DNA of 64,000 bases from JBBQAA01 sp038276395 (GTDB lineage: Bacteria > Actinomycetota > Thermoleophilia > Solirubrobacterales > Solirubrobacteraceae): contig JBBQAA010000030.1 of the NCBI GenBank assembly GCA_038276395.1, forward strand, positions 1-64,000. Reading direction: 5' to 3'. The position numbers were made by a program, and so were the translations under genes. Positions 1 to 8,277 of the stretch are shown here, piece by piece. Numbering within the stretch: the stretch's first letter is position 1; the number at the start of each line of letters is the position of its first letter. Below the pieces are notes generated by a model that was given only the letters and a program-made list of their open reading frames with translations, did not search any database and was not told the origin of the DNA.

Positions 1-161
1 CGCCCGCCGGCAGCACGAAACCGGGCCCTGGGGTCACCAATCCCCGCATCATCAGACTGGCCACGCCGACACCGAGCCCGGCGCCCCCACCCACCGACCA
101 CAAAGAAAGGCCCGCTCACGCGGACCTTCCACCCTGCCCACTTGACAAACAGACACCCATA
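1..161. other. Left-edge stretch, no confident gene
   Basis: Two short minus-strand readings run off the left edge. One starts at ATG 52..50 and reads MMRGLVTPGPG with good GC3. The other starts at GTG 119..117 with a GGAAGG ribosome-binding site five bases upstream but has poor GC3. Either could be the N-terminus of the gene after ftsH, and I cannot choose between them. No terminator hairpin with a T tract is visible between here and the end of ftsH. Confidence 0.3.
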
Positions 162-1688
162 TCAGAGCGAAGGACCGTCCGCCCCCCCCGGCGGCGCCAT
201 CGCCGCGAGGCCGAGGTGGGCCACCGGGTGGCGCGGGCGCGGGGTCTCGGCGCCCTCCATGAGCTCGTCGATGTCCCTGCGCTCGAGCATCTCGCGCTCG
301 AGCAGGCGCTCGGCCAGCGCCTCGAGGCGCTTGCGGTAGCCGACCATGATCTCCAGCGCACGCTGGTAGGCCTCGTCGGCCAGGACCTGGATCTCGTCGT
401 CGCGCCGGCGCAGGAGCTTGTCGGAGAGCTGGTCGCCCGAGATCTGGAGGGAGAAGAACGTGTCGCTCATGGCGTACTCGGTGACCATGGCGCGGGCGAC
501 GTCGGCCACGCGCTTCAGGTCATCCGAGGCGCCGGTGGTGACCGCGCCGAAGATGACGCGCTCGGCCGCGCGGCCGCCGAGGAGCATGACCATGTGGGCC
601 TCGAGCTCCTCGCGGGTCTTCAGGTAGCGGTCCTCCTCGGGCAGGTTCAGCGTGTAGCCGAGCGCGCGGCCGCGGGGGACGATCGAGATCTTGTGCACCG
701 GATCGACCTGGGGCAGCAGCTCGGCGCACAGCGCGTGGCCTGCCTCGTGGAAGGCGACGACCCTCCGCTCGTGGTCGTTCAGGCGGCGGTGCGTGGCCAT
801 CCCGGCGATCACGCGCTCGAGCGCCGTTTCGAAGTCGGCGTGGGCGATCGAGTGGCCGCCGCGGCGGGCGCAGAAGATCGCCGCCTCGTTGCAGATGTTG
901 GCGAGGTCGGCGCCCGAGAGGCCGCTCGTCTGGCGCGCCATCGCGTCGAGGTCGGCGCTCGGGTGCAGCGGCTTGTTCTTCGTGTGGACGTCGAGGATGC
1001 GACGGCGTCCGTCGACACCCGCGGGGGTGACGAGGATCTGGCGGTCGAAGCGCCCGGGGCGCAGGAGCGCCGGGTCGAGCTTGTCGAGCAGGTTCGAGGC
1101 GGCGATGACGACGACGTTCTGGGACTCGCCGAACCCGTCCATCTCCACGAGGAGCTGGTTCAGCGTCTGGTCCTTCTCCCCCGAGATGTCCATGCCGCGC
1201 TTGCCGCCGACGGCGTCGAGCTCGTCGATGAAGATGATCGAGGGCGCGTGCTTGCGCGCCTGGGAGAAGAGGCGGCGGATGCGCGCGGCACCGAGGCCGG
1301 CGAACATCTCGACGAACGAGGCGGCCGACTGGGAGTAGAACTGCGCGCCTGACTCGTGGGCGACGGCCTTGGCCAGGAGCGTCTTGCCCGTCCCGGGGGG
1401 GCCGTGGAGCAGGACCCCGCGCGGAACGGTGGCCCCGAGCTTCTGGAAGCGCTTGGGGTCGCGCAGGAACTCGACGACCTCCTGCAACTCCTCTTTGGCC
1501 TCGTCGGCGCCGGCGATGTCCTCCCAGCCGATCTTCGGCGCGCTCGTCGCTTTGAGCTTCTGCGGCTTGGTCCGCATCGTGCTGAGCGCCTTGTAGAGCA
1601 GGAGCACGAGCAGGCCCATGAAGATGATGGGCAGCCAGGTCTGAAGCCAGGTGGAGAAGTCGTAGGAGCCGAGGAACGCGTAGATCAT
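162..1688 (-). CDS. ftsH: FtsH-family ATP-dependent zinc metalloprotease, short form
   Basis: Membrane-anchored AAA+ protease of 508 aa that unfolds and degrades membrane and soluble substrates. One transmembrane segment lies at about residues 18-34. Walker A (GPPGTGKT) is at 96-103, Walker B (IIFIDELDA) near 151-159, and the second region of homology (NLLDKLDPALLRPGRFDRQ) near 199-217. The zinc motif HEAGH is at 314-318, with the third ligand Asp in TTGASDD near 389-390. Typical FtsH is 600-700 aa with two membrane helices and a 60-90 residue extracytoplasmic domain. Here the helix is followed directly by the AAA domain, so the first helix and the outer domain are missing. The pore loop reads MFAGLG rather than the usual MFVGVG. 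It is last in the M20-pncB-ftsH operon, 16 bp after the pncB stop. Its start codon lies inside a perfect inverted repeat. Confidence 0.93.
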   Translation of the reverse strand: MIYAFLGSYDFSTWLQTWLPIIFMGLLVLLLYKALSTMRTKPQKLKATSAPKIGWEDIAGADEAKEELQEVVEFLRDPKRFQKLGATVPRGVLLHGPPGTGKTLLAKAVAHESGAQFYSQSAASFVEMFAGLGAARIRRLFSQARKHAPSIIFIDELDAVGGKRGMDISGEKDQTLNQLLVEMDGFGESQNVVVIAASNLLDKLDPALLRPGRFDRQILVTPAGVDGRRRILDVHTKNKPLHPSADLDAMARQTSGLSGADLANICNEAAIFCARRGGHSIAHADFETALERVIAGMATHRRLNDHERRVVAFHEAGHALCAELLPQVDPVHKISIVPRGRALGYTLNLPEEDRYLKTREELEAHMVMLLGGRAAERVIFGAVTTGASDDLKRVADVARAMVTEYAMSDTFFSLQISGDQLSDKLLRRRDDEIQVLADEAYQRALEIMVGYRKRLEALAERLLEREMLERRDIDELMEGAETPRPRHPVAHLGLAAMAPPGGADGPSL

Positions 1689-1702
1689 CTGTCCAGATGA
1701 TC
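1683..1702. repeat. Perfect 9-bp inverted repeat over the ftsH start codon
   Basis: The arms are GATCATCTG (1683-1691) and CAGATGATC (1694-1702), separated by TC. The ftsH ATG (1688-1686 on the minus strand) lies within one arm. In mRNA this can form an 8-bp stem with a GGAC tetraloop that buries the AUG. As DNA it is a symmetric 20-bp operator-like site inside the pncB-ftsH junction. Confidence 0.7.
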
Positions 1703-1704
1703 CC

Positions 1705-2823
1705 CTAATCGCTCATGTTCCGCACTGGGGTCCTGACCCCATCTAGCCGGATGTTCGGTCGCAGCCCGCGCCCGACCTTCGCGCACGGCCTTCCGTCGAC
1801 CATGACGACGTCGGCCGTGTAGTTGTTTCCCCCGCGCAGGAGCGAGGAGCCGACCCCGTAGGCGTCGACGGGGACCACCGCCGTCTCGAAGTCCTCGATC
1901 CGCTCGGCGGTGAAGCCGCCGGAGACGACGATGTTGACCTCGCCGAAGCCGGCGCGGTCGAGGCCCGCGCGGACCTTCTCGACGAGCCGCGGCGTCACGC
2001 CGGTCGGGCTCTCCGTGCCCATCTCCTCCCACAGCGCGCGGTCGACGAGCCTGTCGCTCGTGTCGAGCCGGACGCCCCACAGCCGCCCGGCGAGCCGCTC
2101 GGCGACCTCGAGCGCCGTGCGCACCGAGTCGTTCTCGAAGTCGACGAGCACGGTCACGTTCATCGCCTCCGCGTAGCGGTCGGCGAACTTCTCGGCAGCG
2201 AGCGCGGTGTCGCCCCCGTAGGCGGCGATCAGGCCGTGGGGAACGGTCCCGATCCCGCGCCCGCCCCACCACGAGGCCTGCGCGTCGGTGGAGACGCCGA
2301 TGGCGCCCGCGACGTGGGCGCCCCAGCCGTCGCCCGTCTGCACGAGCCAGTGGTCGTGGCGGGCGGGGAAGAAGAAGATCGGCTTGCCCCGCGCGGCCTC
2401 GACGACCCGGCCGACGTTGCGCATGACGAGCGAGCGGCGGGCGAGGCAGCCGAGGTAGACGGTCTCGAGGTGGGCGAAGAGGGAGTAGTCCCCCGCGATC
2501 GTCAGGACCGTCTCGTAGGGCTCGATCGCGTCGCCCTCGCACAGCCCGCGGACCTCGAGCGCGGGCCAGCCCTCCTCCCAGCTTCCGTCCTCGCGGCGGC
2601 GGCCGGAGCACGTCTCGAGGATGGCCAGCGCCTCGTCGATCCCGCCGCAGCGGGAGTGCTCCTTCTGGAAGACCTGGACGAGCACGTGCGGGTGGTGGCC
2701 GTCGTGCTCGAGCAGCTCCTTGGTCTGGACGAAGTAGGCGTCGGAGTACCAACCGTCGCGGATCCGCTCGACCGGGAGGCGGAAGGTCGCGGGCGGGAGC
2801 CGGATGCGCTCCTCGGTGCTCAT
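1705..2823 (-). CDS. pncB: Nicotinate phosphoribosyltransferase family protein
   Basis: Predicted to make nicotinate mononucleotide from nicotinate and PRPP in NAD salvage (cytoplasmic, 372 aa). The N-terminal DGWYSDAYF segment corresponds to the substrate loop of NAPRTase-type enzymes. The C-terminal barrel carries the phosphate-binding VSGGFTAERI and GVGSSLL motifs. The ATG start at 2823 overlaps the upstream M20 gene stop as ATGA, implying translational coupling. The frame stays open far upstream, but those residues are a shadow of the M20 gene. The last codons overlap a GGGGTC/GACCCC inverted repeat (1727-1740). A related quinolinate-type PRTase activity cannot be excluded from sequence alone. 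Confidence 0.85.
   Translation of the reverse strand: MSTEERIRLPPATFRLPVERIRDGWYSDAYFVQTKELLEHDGHHPHVLVQVFQKEHSRCGGIDEALAILETCSGRRREDGSWEEGWPALEVRGLCEGDAIEPYETVLTIAGDYSLFAHLETVYLGCLARRSLVMRNVGRVVEAARGKPIFFFPARHDHWLVQTGDGWGAHVAGAIGVSTDAQASWWGGRGIGTVPHGLIAAYGGDTALAAEKFADRYAEAMNVTVLVDFENDSVRTALEVAERLAGRLWGVRLDTSDRLVDRALWEEMGTESPTGVTPRLVEKVRAGLDRAGFGEVNIVVSGGFTAERIEDFETAVVPVDAYGVGSSLLRGGNNYTADVVMVDGRPCAKVGRGLRPNIRLDGVRTPVRNMSD
1727..1740. repeat. GGGGTC-CT-GACCCC palindromic motif
   Basis: Six-base arms GGGGTC (1727-1732) and GACCCC (1735-1740) lie in the last dozen codons of pncB. Related motifs occur at 15056-15068 and 39025-39036, each at or near the 3' end of a gene. Confidence 0.5.
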
Positions 2824-4127
2824 CCGCCGAGCAGGCGCCGGGCGAGGTGGCGGTAGCAGTCGGTGGCCACGCCGAGGTCGCGCACGGCGATCCGCTCGTC
2901 GCGGCCGTGCACGAGCGGCGCGGTGTCGAAGAGCGTCATGTGGCTCTGGGGGAAGAAGCCGTAGGCCACGCACTCGGGGAAGGCGTCGCGGAAGGTGCGC
3001 GAGTCGGTGAAGGCGGGGAGCATCGTCGGCACGACCTCGGCGCCGGGCTCGTGCTCGCCGGTCCACTCCCGGATCGCGTCCATGAGCGGCGACTCGGCCG
3101 GGGAGCGGTTGCCGACGACCTCCTCGATGAAGCTGAGCTCGTAGCCCTCCGCGCCCAGGACCTCCTCGACGCGGCGGATCGCGTCCTCCTTCCCGAGGCC
3201 GGGCGGGACGCGGCAGTCGACCCGGAGCTCGGCGCGCGCGGGGATGACGTTGATCTTGTCCGAGGCGTGGATCTGGGTGGGCGCGAAGGTCACGCCGAGC
3301 ATCGGCTCGAGCAGGACGGCGAGGCGGCGGTCGACCTGGGCGATCCGCTCGATCGCGCCACGCGGATCCTCCGGCTCCTCCCCGAGGGCGGCGAGGAAGG
3401 CCGCGGCCTCGGGCGGGACGTCGTAGTCGGGGGTGCGGCTCGCGAAGGCGCTGACGAGCGGCGCGAGCTTCAGGAGCGCGTTGTCGCCCATCCGCGGCAG
3501 CGAGGCGTGCCCGGCCTGGCCGTGCGTCGTGACGCTGAAGCGGAAGGTGCCCTTCTCCGCGCAGCAGACGCCGTAGAGCCGCCGCCCGGCGTAGGGCACG
3601 ACGCCGCCGCCGCCCTCGTTCAGCAGGTAGTCGCAGCGAACCTTCTCGGGGTGGTTCTCGCACAGCCACATCGCGCCGAGCCGGCCGCCGACCTCCTCGT
3701 CGGCGACGACGAGGACGAGGAGCTCCCCGTCTGGCCGCCAGCCCTCACGAGCCAGCGAGACCGCCGCGACGACCTCGGCCGCGGTCTGGGACTTCATGTC
3801 GATCGCCCCGCGGCCCCAGAGGAAGCCGTCCTCGTCGATCTCGCCCGACCACGGGTCCCGCTGCCAGTCCTCGGGCGTGGCGAGGACCGTGTCCACGTGA
3901 GAGAGCAGGCCGAGGGTCGGGCCGGTTCCGGTTCCTCTGAGCCGGGCGATCAGGTTCTGGCGCTCGGGCTCGGCGCCGAGGAGCTCGCAGTCGAATCCCG
4001 CCTCGCTCAGGTAGAGCTCGAGCCACTCCAGGCACGCGCGCTCGTTGCCGGGGGGGTTGACCGTGTTGAAGGCGATCAGGCGCTGAAGGACGCGGGCGGT
4101 CTCGTCCTGCAGGGCCGTGGGGCTCAC
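2820..4127 (-). CDS. M20-family metallohydrolase (ArgE/DapE/ACY1-like)
   Basis: Zinc-dependent amidohydrolase or peptidase, 435 aa, likely acting on an N-acyl amino acid or small peptide. Metal-binding motifs in order are SHVDTV, GRGAIDMK, ADEEVGG and a C-terminal SHMTLFDTAPLVHG histidine. The central dimerisation domain contains the typical GQAGHASLP stretch. The substrate cannot be told from sequence. The GTG start at 4127 lies 8 bases after the end of a CATCCT hexamer, consistent with leaderless transcription. It is the first gene of the M20-pncB-ftsH operon. Confidence 0.88.
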   Translation of the reverse strand: MSPTALQDETARVLQRLIAFNTVNPPGNERACLEWLELYLSEAGFDCELLGAEPERQNLIARLRGTGTGPTLGLLSHVDTVLATPEDWQRDPWSGEIDEDGFLWGRGAIDMKSQTAAEVVAAVSLAREGWRPDGELLVLVVADEEVGGRLGAMWLCENHPEKVRCDYLLNEGGGGVVPYAGRRLYGVCCAEKGTFRFSVTTHGQAGHASLPRMGDNALLKLAPLVSAFASRTPDYDVPPEAAAFLAALGEEPEDPRGAIERIAQVDRRLAVLLEPMLGVTFAPTQIHASDKINVIPARAELRVDCRVPPGLGKEDAIRRVEEVLGAEGYELSFIEEVVGNRSPAESPLMDAIREWTGEHEPGAEVVPTMLPAFTDSRTFRDAFPECVAYGFFPQSHMTLFDTAPLVHGRDERIAVRDLGVATDCYRHLARRLLGG

Positions 4128-4330
4128 GCCGGGGAGGATGCCACGGCCGAGGCCTCGGTGGTGGGGCCGCCCGGGTCGGCGATGGTTTCCGAGCCTCGCC
4201 GCCCGGCCACCCGCCAGGTGGGCTGCAATTCGTGACGTGACGGGCCGAAATCCAGCCCCCCTGCGCGCTGCCCGGCCACGTGGGCGCGCACCACTGCCCG
4301 CGATTGGATCGTCGGTGCCGCACGGTGCTA
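4128..4330. other. Intergenic region upstream of the VapC remnant
   Basis: About 200 bases between divergent M20 and rarA contain no ORF with recognisable similarity. The M20 -10 candidate (CATCCT on the minus strand) is at 4140-4135. The start of the VapC-like gene, whose C-terminal relic follows, is absent here. Confidence 0.5.
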
Positions 4331-4477
4331 CACCCGCTCCACTATCTCATCGCGGGAATCGCCGAAGTCCGCGGGGCGGTGCTCCTGCACTACGACGCCG
4401 ACTTCGAGCTCCTCGCCGCTCACACCGATCTCGCGGCAGAGGTCGAGGCGCTGGCGTCGCTCGGCTCCCTGCGATGA
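4331..4477 (+). pseudogene. Remnant of a VapC-type PIN-domain toxin (C-terminal part only)
   Basis: The reading HPLHYLIAGIAEVRG, then VLLHYDADFELLA, matches the C-terminal third of VapC ribonucleases, where the usual form is xxDxLIAA...GAxLLHxDxDFxxIA. The N-terminal two thirds, including the first catalytic Asp and the Glu, are missing. The third acidic position (D before xLIAA) is His, while the fourth (DADF) survives. No antitoxin gene is adjacent. I read this as a decayed toxin-antitoxin locus sitting between two core operons. An ATG exists upstream in frame (4280), but the residues it adds do not look like a PIN domain. Confidence 0.6.
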
Positions 4478-4533
4478 GACCATCGCCTGCGCCCCGGCGG
4501 CCGCCGGTAGCGAGAGCCCTCCGCGGCGCGCGG

Positions 4534-4539
4534 GATACT
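4534..4539 (+). promoter_or_regulatory. -10 hexamer of rarA (leaderless)
   Basis: GATACT ends nine bases before the rarA GTG. No ribosome-binding site lies between them, so transcription likely starts at or next to the start codon. Confidence 0.5.
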
Positions 4540-4547
4540 ACGAACGC

Positions 4548-5870
4548 GTGAACGACACCCTGTTCGAGCCGCCGGAGCCCGACCCGCCGCGGGGCGGCGG
4601 CCGCGCAGCAGCCCCCGCCGGCGCTCCCCTGGCCGCCCGCCTGCGCCCGGCCGCGCTGGCCGAGGTCGTCGGCCAGGAGCACCTGCTCGGCCCGGACTCG
4701 CCGCTGCGCCGCGCGATCGAGGACGGCCAGCCGCACTCGATGATCCTCTTCGGGCCGCCGGGCACGGGCAAGACGACCCTCGCGCGCATCGTCGCCGAGG
4801 CCGCCGACGCCGCGTGGGACGAGCTCTCCGTCGTGCAGGCCGGGCGCGCCGAGGTGCGCGAGGTGCTCGCCCGCGCCGAGCAGCGCCGCCGCAACGGCAC
4901 CGCCACCGTCTTCTTCCTCGACGAGATCCACCGCTTCAACAAGGCCCAGCAGGACGCCCTCCTGCCCGCCGTCGAGGACGGCCTCGTGGTGCTCATCGGG
5001 GCGACGACGGAGAACCCGTACTTCGAGGTCAACGCCGCGCTCATCTCCCGCTGCGCGGTCTACGAGCTCGAGGCGCTGACCCCGGAGGACGTGCGAGCGA
5101 TCCTCGAGCGCGCCGCCGTCCCGGCCGACCCTCCGGCGCTCGACTTCCTCGCCGACCGCTCGGGCGGCGACGCGCGCACAGCGCTCTCGGCGCTCGAGAT
5201 CGCCGCCGGGCTCGGCGCCGAGGGCGAGCCGGTCACCCTCGCCCACGCCGAGGAGGCGCTGCAGAAGCGGGCGATCCGCTACGACAGGAAGGCCGACCAG
5301 CACTACGACACGATCTCCGCGTGGATCAAGTCCACGCGCGCCTCGGACCCCGACGCCTCGCTCTACTACCTCGCGGTCATGCTCGAGGGCGGCGAGGACC
5401 CCCGCTTCATCGCCCGCCGCGCGATCATCCTCGCCTCGGAGGACATCGGGATGGCCGACCCGAGCGCGCTGTCAATCGCCGTGGCCGCCGCCCGGGCCGT
5501 CGAGCACGTCGGGCTGCCGGAGGCGCAGTTCGCGCTGGCCCAGGCGGCGATCCACCTCTCCCTGGCGCCGAAGTCCGACGGCGCGAAGCGCGCGATCGGC
5601 GCCGCCCGGCGCCACGTCCGCGAGGTCGGCGCCCAGCTCCCGCCCGGGCCGCTGCGCACCGGCGGTTACCCCGCCGCGGACGGGCTCGGGCGCGGGGTCG
5701 GCTACGACTCCCCGCACGAGCACCCCGGGCACCTGAGCGGGCAGGAGCTCCTGCCCGACCGCGTCGTGGGCGCGACCTTCTACACCCCGGACGACGCCGA
5801 GCCCGACGCCCGCGCGCGCCTCGAGGAGATCCGCCGCCGCCGGGGCACGCTGCGATCATCGGGCGCATGA
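4548..5870 (+). CDS. rarA: Replication-associated recombination protein RarA (MgsA/WRNIP1 family)
   Basis: AAA+ clamp-loader-like ATPase of 440 aa that acts at stalled replication forks. It shows an N-terminal VGQEHLLG box, Walker A GPPGTGKT at 69-76, Walker B FFLDEIHRFN near 122-131, sensor IGATTENPYFEV, and the family C-terminal tetramerisation part with GEDPRFIARR and DSPHEHPG. The GTG start is set by the -10 hexamer GATACT. The stop overlaps the next gene's ATG (ATGA), so the ALDH-like gene is coupled to it. Confidence 0.93.
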   Translation: MNDTLFEPPEPDPPRGGGRAAAPAGAPLAARLRPAALAEVVGQEHLLGPDSPLRRAIEDGQPHSMILFGPPGTGKTTLARIVAEAADAAWDELSVVQAGRAEVREVLARAEQRRRNGTATVFFLDEIHRFNKAQQDALLPAVEDGLVVLIGATTENPYFEVNAALISRCAVYELEALTPEDVRAILERAAVPADPPALDFLADRSGGDARTALSALEIAAGLGAEGEPVTLAHAEEALQKRAIRYDRKADQHYDTISAWIKSTRASDPDASLYYLAVMLEGGEDPRFIARRAIILASEDIGMADPSALSIAVAAARAVEHVGLPEAQFALAQAAIHLSLAPKSDGAKRAIGAARRHVREVGAQLPPGPLRTGGYPAADGLGRGVGYDSPHEHPGHLSGQELLPDRVVGATFYTPDDAEPDARARLEEIRRRRGTLRSSGA

Positions 5871-7039
5871 GCTCCGCCCGCGAAGCCGCGCAGGACGCCC
5901 AGCCCTTCTGGGCCGCGCTGCCGCTGGGCGACCGCGCGCGCTACCTGCGCCGCGCGGCCCAGGTCGTGCTCGACGTGGCCTCGGAGCTCAGCGCCTTCCT
6001 CGTGCGTGAGCACCCGCGCACGCCGGCCGAGGCGTGGGCGCTCGAGCTCCTGCCCTCCGTCGACGCGCTGCACTGGAGCGCGCGGGCCGGCCAGCGCGCG
6101 CTCGCCCCCCAGCGCGTGCGCCCGCACACGCCGCTCACGCGCCTGCGGCGAACACAGGTCGTGCGCACGCCCCTCGGCGTGGCCGGCGTCCGCGGCTCGG
6201 TGCGCGCGCCGTGGGCGTGGCCGATGGAGCGCGTGGGCGTCGCGCTCATGGCGGGCAACGGCGTGCTCATCGCGCCGAGCCCGGCCGCCGAGCGGATGGT
6301 CCGCGTCTGGGAGCGCGCGGGCGTGCCCGACGGGCTCGTGGCGCTGGCCGGCGACGGCGACCTCGACGCCCTCCGCCGTGTGTGGGACGACGCCGCGGCC
6401 GGCCTCGAGCGCAAGGGTCCGATGCTCGTGCGCGCCGACGCCGACGTCGGGCGAGCGGCGGCCGCGGCGGCCCGCGGCGCGTTCGGCGCGGGCGGCCGCC
6501 TCCCCGCGGGCGTGGCGTGGGCCTGGGTTGCCCAGTCCGTGGCCGAGCCGTTCGCGGCGCGGATTCGCGCCCGCGCGCCGGCCGGGGCGGAGATCCTCCC
6601 CCCGGGCAGCGAGCCGCCTCGGGAGGAGCCCGCCGCCGTGCTCGGGATCACCGCGGTGCAGGGCGACGAGGAGGCCATCGCCGGCGCCGGCGCCCTGCCC
6701 CGCGGCGGCGGCGCCTCGGTGTGGAGCCGAGACGCCGACCGGGCGCGGCGGATCGCCCGCGCCCTGAACGCCCCGGGCGTCTGGGTCAACGACCACGCCG
6801 CGCCGATCCGCCCGCGCTCCTACGGAGGCTTCGAGGAGGCGACCCGGCCTGCCGTCCTCGCCCAGTCGACCCCCGGCGGCCCCATGCGCTTCTGGCCCAC
6901 CGACGACCCGGGCCTGCCCCGGGCGCTCGCCGCCGCGGGCACGCTGCTCTACGGCCGGGACGCCGACCGCGCCGCCGCGCTCCGGGACGGCGCCCGGCCG
7001 GCGGGCCGGCTGCTCGCCCGGGCGCTCCGGCGGAGCTGA
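5867..7039 (+). CDS. Aldehyde dehydrogenase-superfamily protein lacking catalytic residues
   Basis: The 390-aa fold follows NAD(P)-dependent aldehyde dehydrogenase but is about 100 aa short of the usual 480-500. The oxyanion Asn motif PWNFP reads PWAWP (about 115-119). The NAD-contacting Lys in the KPS motif is Ala (IAPSP, about 135-139). The GQxC loop reads GGRLPAG, so the nucleophilic Cys is Pro (about 213). The Glu of the LELGG motif appears as LERKG (181). It is probably catalytically dead as an ALDH. The reading frame is intact and GC3-rich, so it appears to be a maintained pseudoenzyme, not debris. It overlaps rarA by four bases. Function unknown. Confidence 0.75.
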   Translation: MSSAREAAQDAQPFWAALPLGDRARYLRRAAQVVLDVASELSAFLVREHPRTPAEAWALELLPSVDALHWSARAGQRALAPQRVRPHTPLTRLRRTQVVRTPLGVAGVRGSVRAPWAWPMERVGVALMAGNGVLIAPSPAAERMVRVWERAGVPDGLVALAGDGDLDALRRVWDDAAAGLERKGPMLVRADADVGRAAAAAARGAFGAGGRLPAGVAWAWVAQSVAEPFAARIRARAPAGAEILPPGSEPPREEPAAVLGITAVQGDEEAIAGAGALPRGGGASVWSRDADRARRIARALNAPGVWVNDHAAPIRPRSYGGFEEATRPAVLAQSTPGGPMRFWPTDDPGLPRALAAAGTLLYGRDADRAAALRDGARPAGRLLARALRRS

Positions 7040-7107
7040 GGATCGGCGAGCCGCCGAACGCCACCTCGCGCTCAAGCCAAGCGCCCGTTCTCCCGATACG
7101 AGCGGCA

Positions 7108-8277
7108 ATGGCCTTCGACCTCGACTTCGCCCTGCGCGCCGCCCTCGAGCTGGGCGCGTCCGATCTCCACGTGAAGGTCCCCTCCGTGCCCCGGGTACGG
7201 GTGGACGGCGAGCTCGTCGACCTGCCCGGCTTCGACCGCGTGAAGCCCGAGGACACCCACCTGTTGAAGGCCCGGTTCCTCACGACCCAGATCAAGCAGG
7301 AGGCCTTCGCCCAGCGCGGCTCGGCCGATCTGTCCTACTTCACCCCCGAGGCCCGGTTCCGCGTGGCCGCCTTCTCCCAGCGCAACTCGCCGAGCTTCGT
7401 CTTCAGGGCGATCCCGACCGCGCCCGAGGCCGATCAGCTCGGGCTGCCCGACGTGATCAGCAGCTGGGCGGACGAGAAGCGCGGGCTCGTCGTCGTCACG
7501 GGGCCGACGGGCTCGGGCAAGTCGACGACGTGCGCGGCCGTCGTCGATCTCATCAACCGCCGGCACTCCTGTCACATCCTCACGATCGAGGACCCGATCG
7601 AGTTCCTCCATCGCGACCAGCGGGCGCTCGTCTGCCAGCGGGAGATCGGTACCGACGCGCCGACCTACCACGAGGCCCTGCGCGCGGCGCTCCGCCAGGA
7701 TCCGGACGTGATCCTCGTCGGCGAGATCCGGGACGAGGAGACGGCGATGACGGCGCTCCGCGCGGCGGAGACCGGGCACCTCGTCCTCTGCACGATGCAC
7801 ACGGTGGACGCGGCGGAGACGGTGCAGCGCTTCATCGACCTCTTCGGCCAGACGCGCGCCGCGCTCGCGCGGCAGATGCTCTCGGGCACGCTCGTGGGAA
7901 TCTCCTCCCAGCGGCTCGTGCCCGGCGTCAACGGGGGCCGCGTGCTGAACGCCGAGATCCTCGTCAACACCTCCCGGGTCCGCGATCTCGTCGCCGACGA
8001 GTCCGGCCAGCACGATCTCGCCGTCGCCATCGCGGCCGGCGAGTTCTACGGGATGCAGACCTTCGACCAGGACCTGCTGGCCCACGTCCGCGAGGGGCGT
8101 CTGGATCGCGACGTCGCGATCCAGTACTCGACGAACGCCCACGACTTCAAGCTCCTCATGCACGCGGCCGGGATGGAGAGCTTCGGCGCGCGCGAGGACG
8201 CGCCGGCGATCACGCCGCCGCTGCCCGACCCCCCGATCTCCGCCGTCTCGACGGCCGCGCCGGGCTACGCGGCGTAG
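7108..8277 (+). CDS. pilT: PilT-like type IV pilus retraction ATPase
   Basis: Hexameric GspE/PilT-family ATPase, 389 aa. The N-terminal domain carries the GASDLHVKVPSVPRVRVDGEL signature of PilT. Walker A GPTGSGKST is near 132-140. The Asp box TIEDPIEFLH, Walker B QDPDVILVGEIRD and His box TGHLVLCTMHT follow in order. It should power pilus retraction or DNA uptake from the cytoplasmic side. No other pilus gene is nearby. The ATG start has no ribosome-binding site, and a GATACG hexamer lies eight bases upstream. The 3' end overlaps the convergent oxygenase gene by 13 bp. Confidence 0.88.
   Translation: MAFDLDFALRAALELGASDLHVKVPSVPRVRVDGELVDLPGFDRVKPEDTHLLKARFLTTQIKQEAFAQRGSADLSYFTPEARFRVAAFSQRNSPSFVFRAIPTAPEADQLGLPDVISSWADEKRGLVVVTGPTGSGKSTTCAAVVDLINRRHSCHILTIEDPIEFLHRDQRALVCQREIGTDAPTYHEALRAALRQDPDVILVGEIRDEETAMTALRAAETGHLVLCTMHTVDAAETVQRFIDLFGQTRAALARQMLSGTLVGISSQRLVPGVNGGRVLNAEILVNTSRVRDLVADESGQHDLAVAIAAGEFYGMQTFDQDLLAHVREGRLDRDVAIQYSTNAHDFKLLMHAAGMESFGAREDAPAITPPLPDPPISAVSTAAPGYAA

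Noticed and set aside
216..1352. 378-aa plus-strand ORF opposite ftsH
   Set aside because: It is antisense to a complete FtsH and has the Val/Leu/Gly/Arg composition of a shadow frame.
1705..3669. Apparent 654-aa fusion extending pncB upstream
   Set aside because: The extra N-terminal half is out-of-frame M20 sequence. The ATGA overlap at 2820-2823 defines two genes.
4814..7039. Long open frame through rarA into the ALDH-like gene, as if one 741-aa protein
   Set aside because: The first 350 codons are an Arg/Pro-rich shadow of rarA. The real gene starts at ATG 5867, where composition changes to a recognisable fold.
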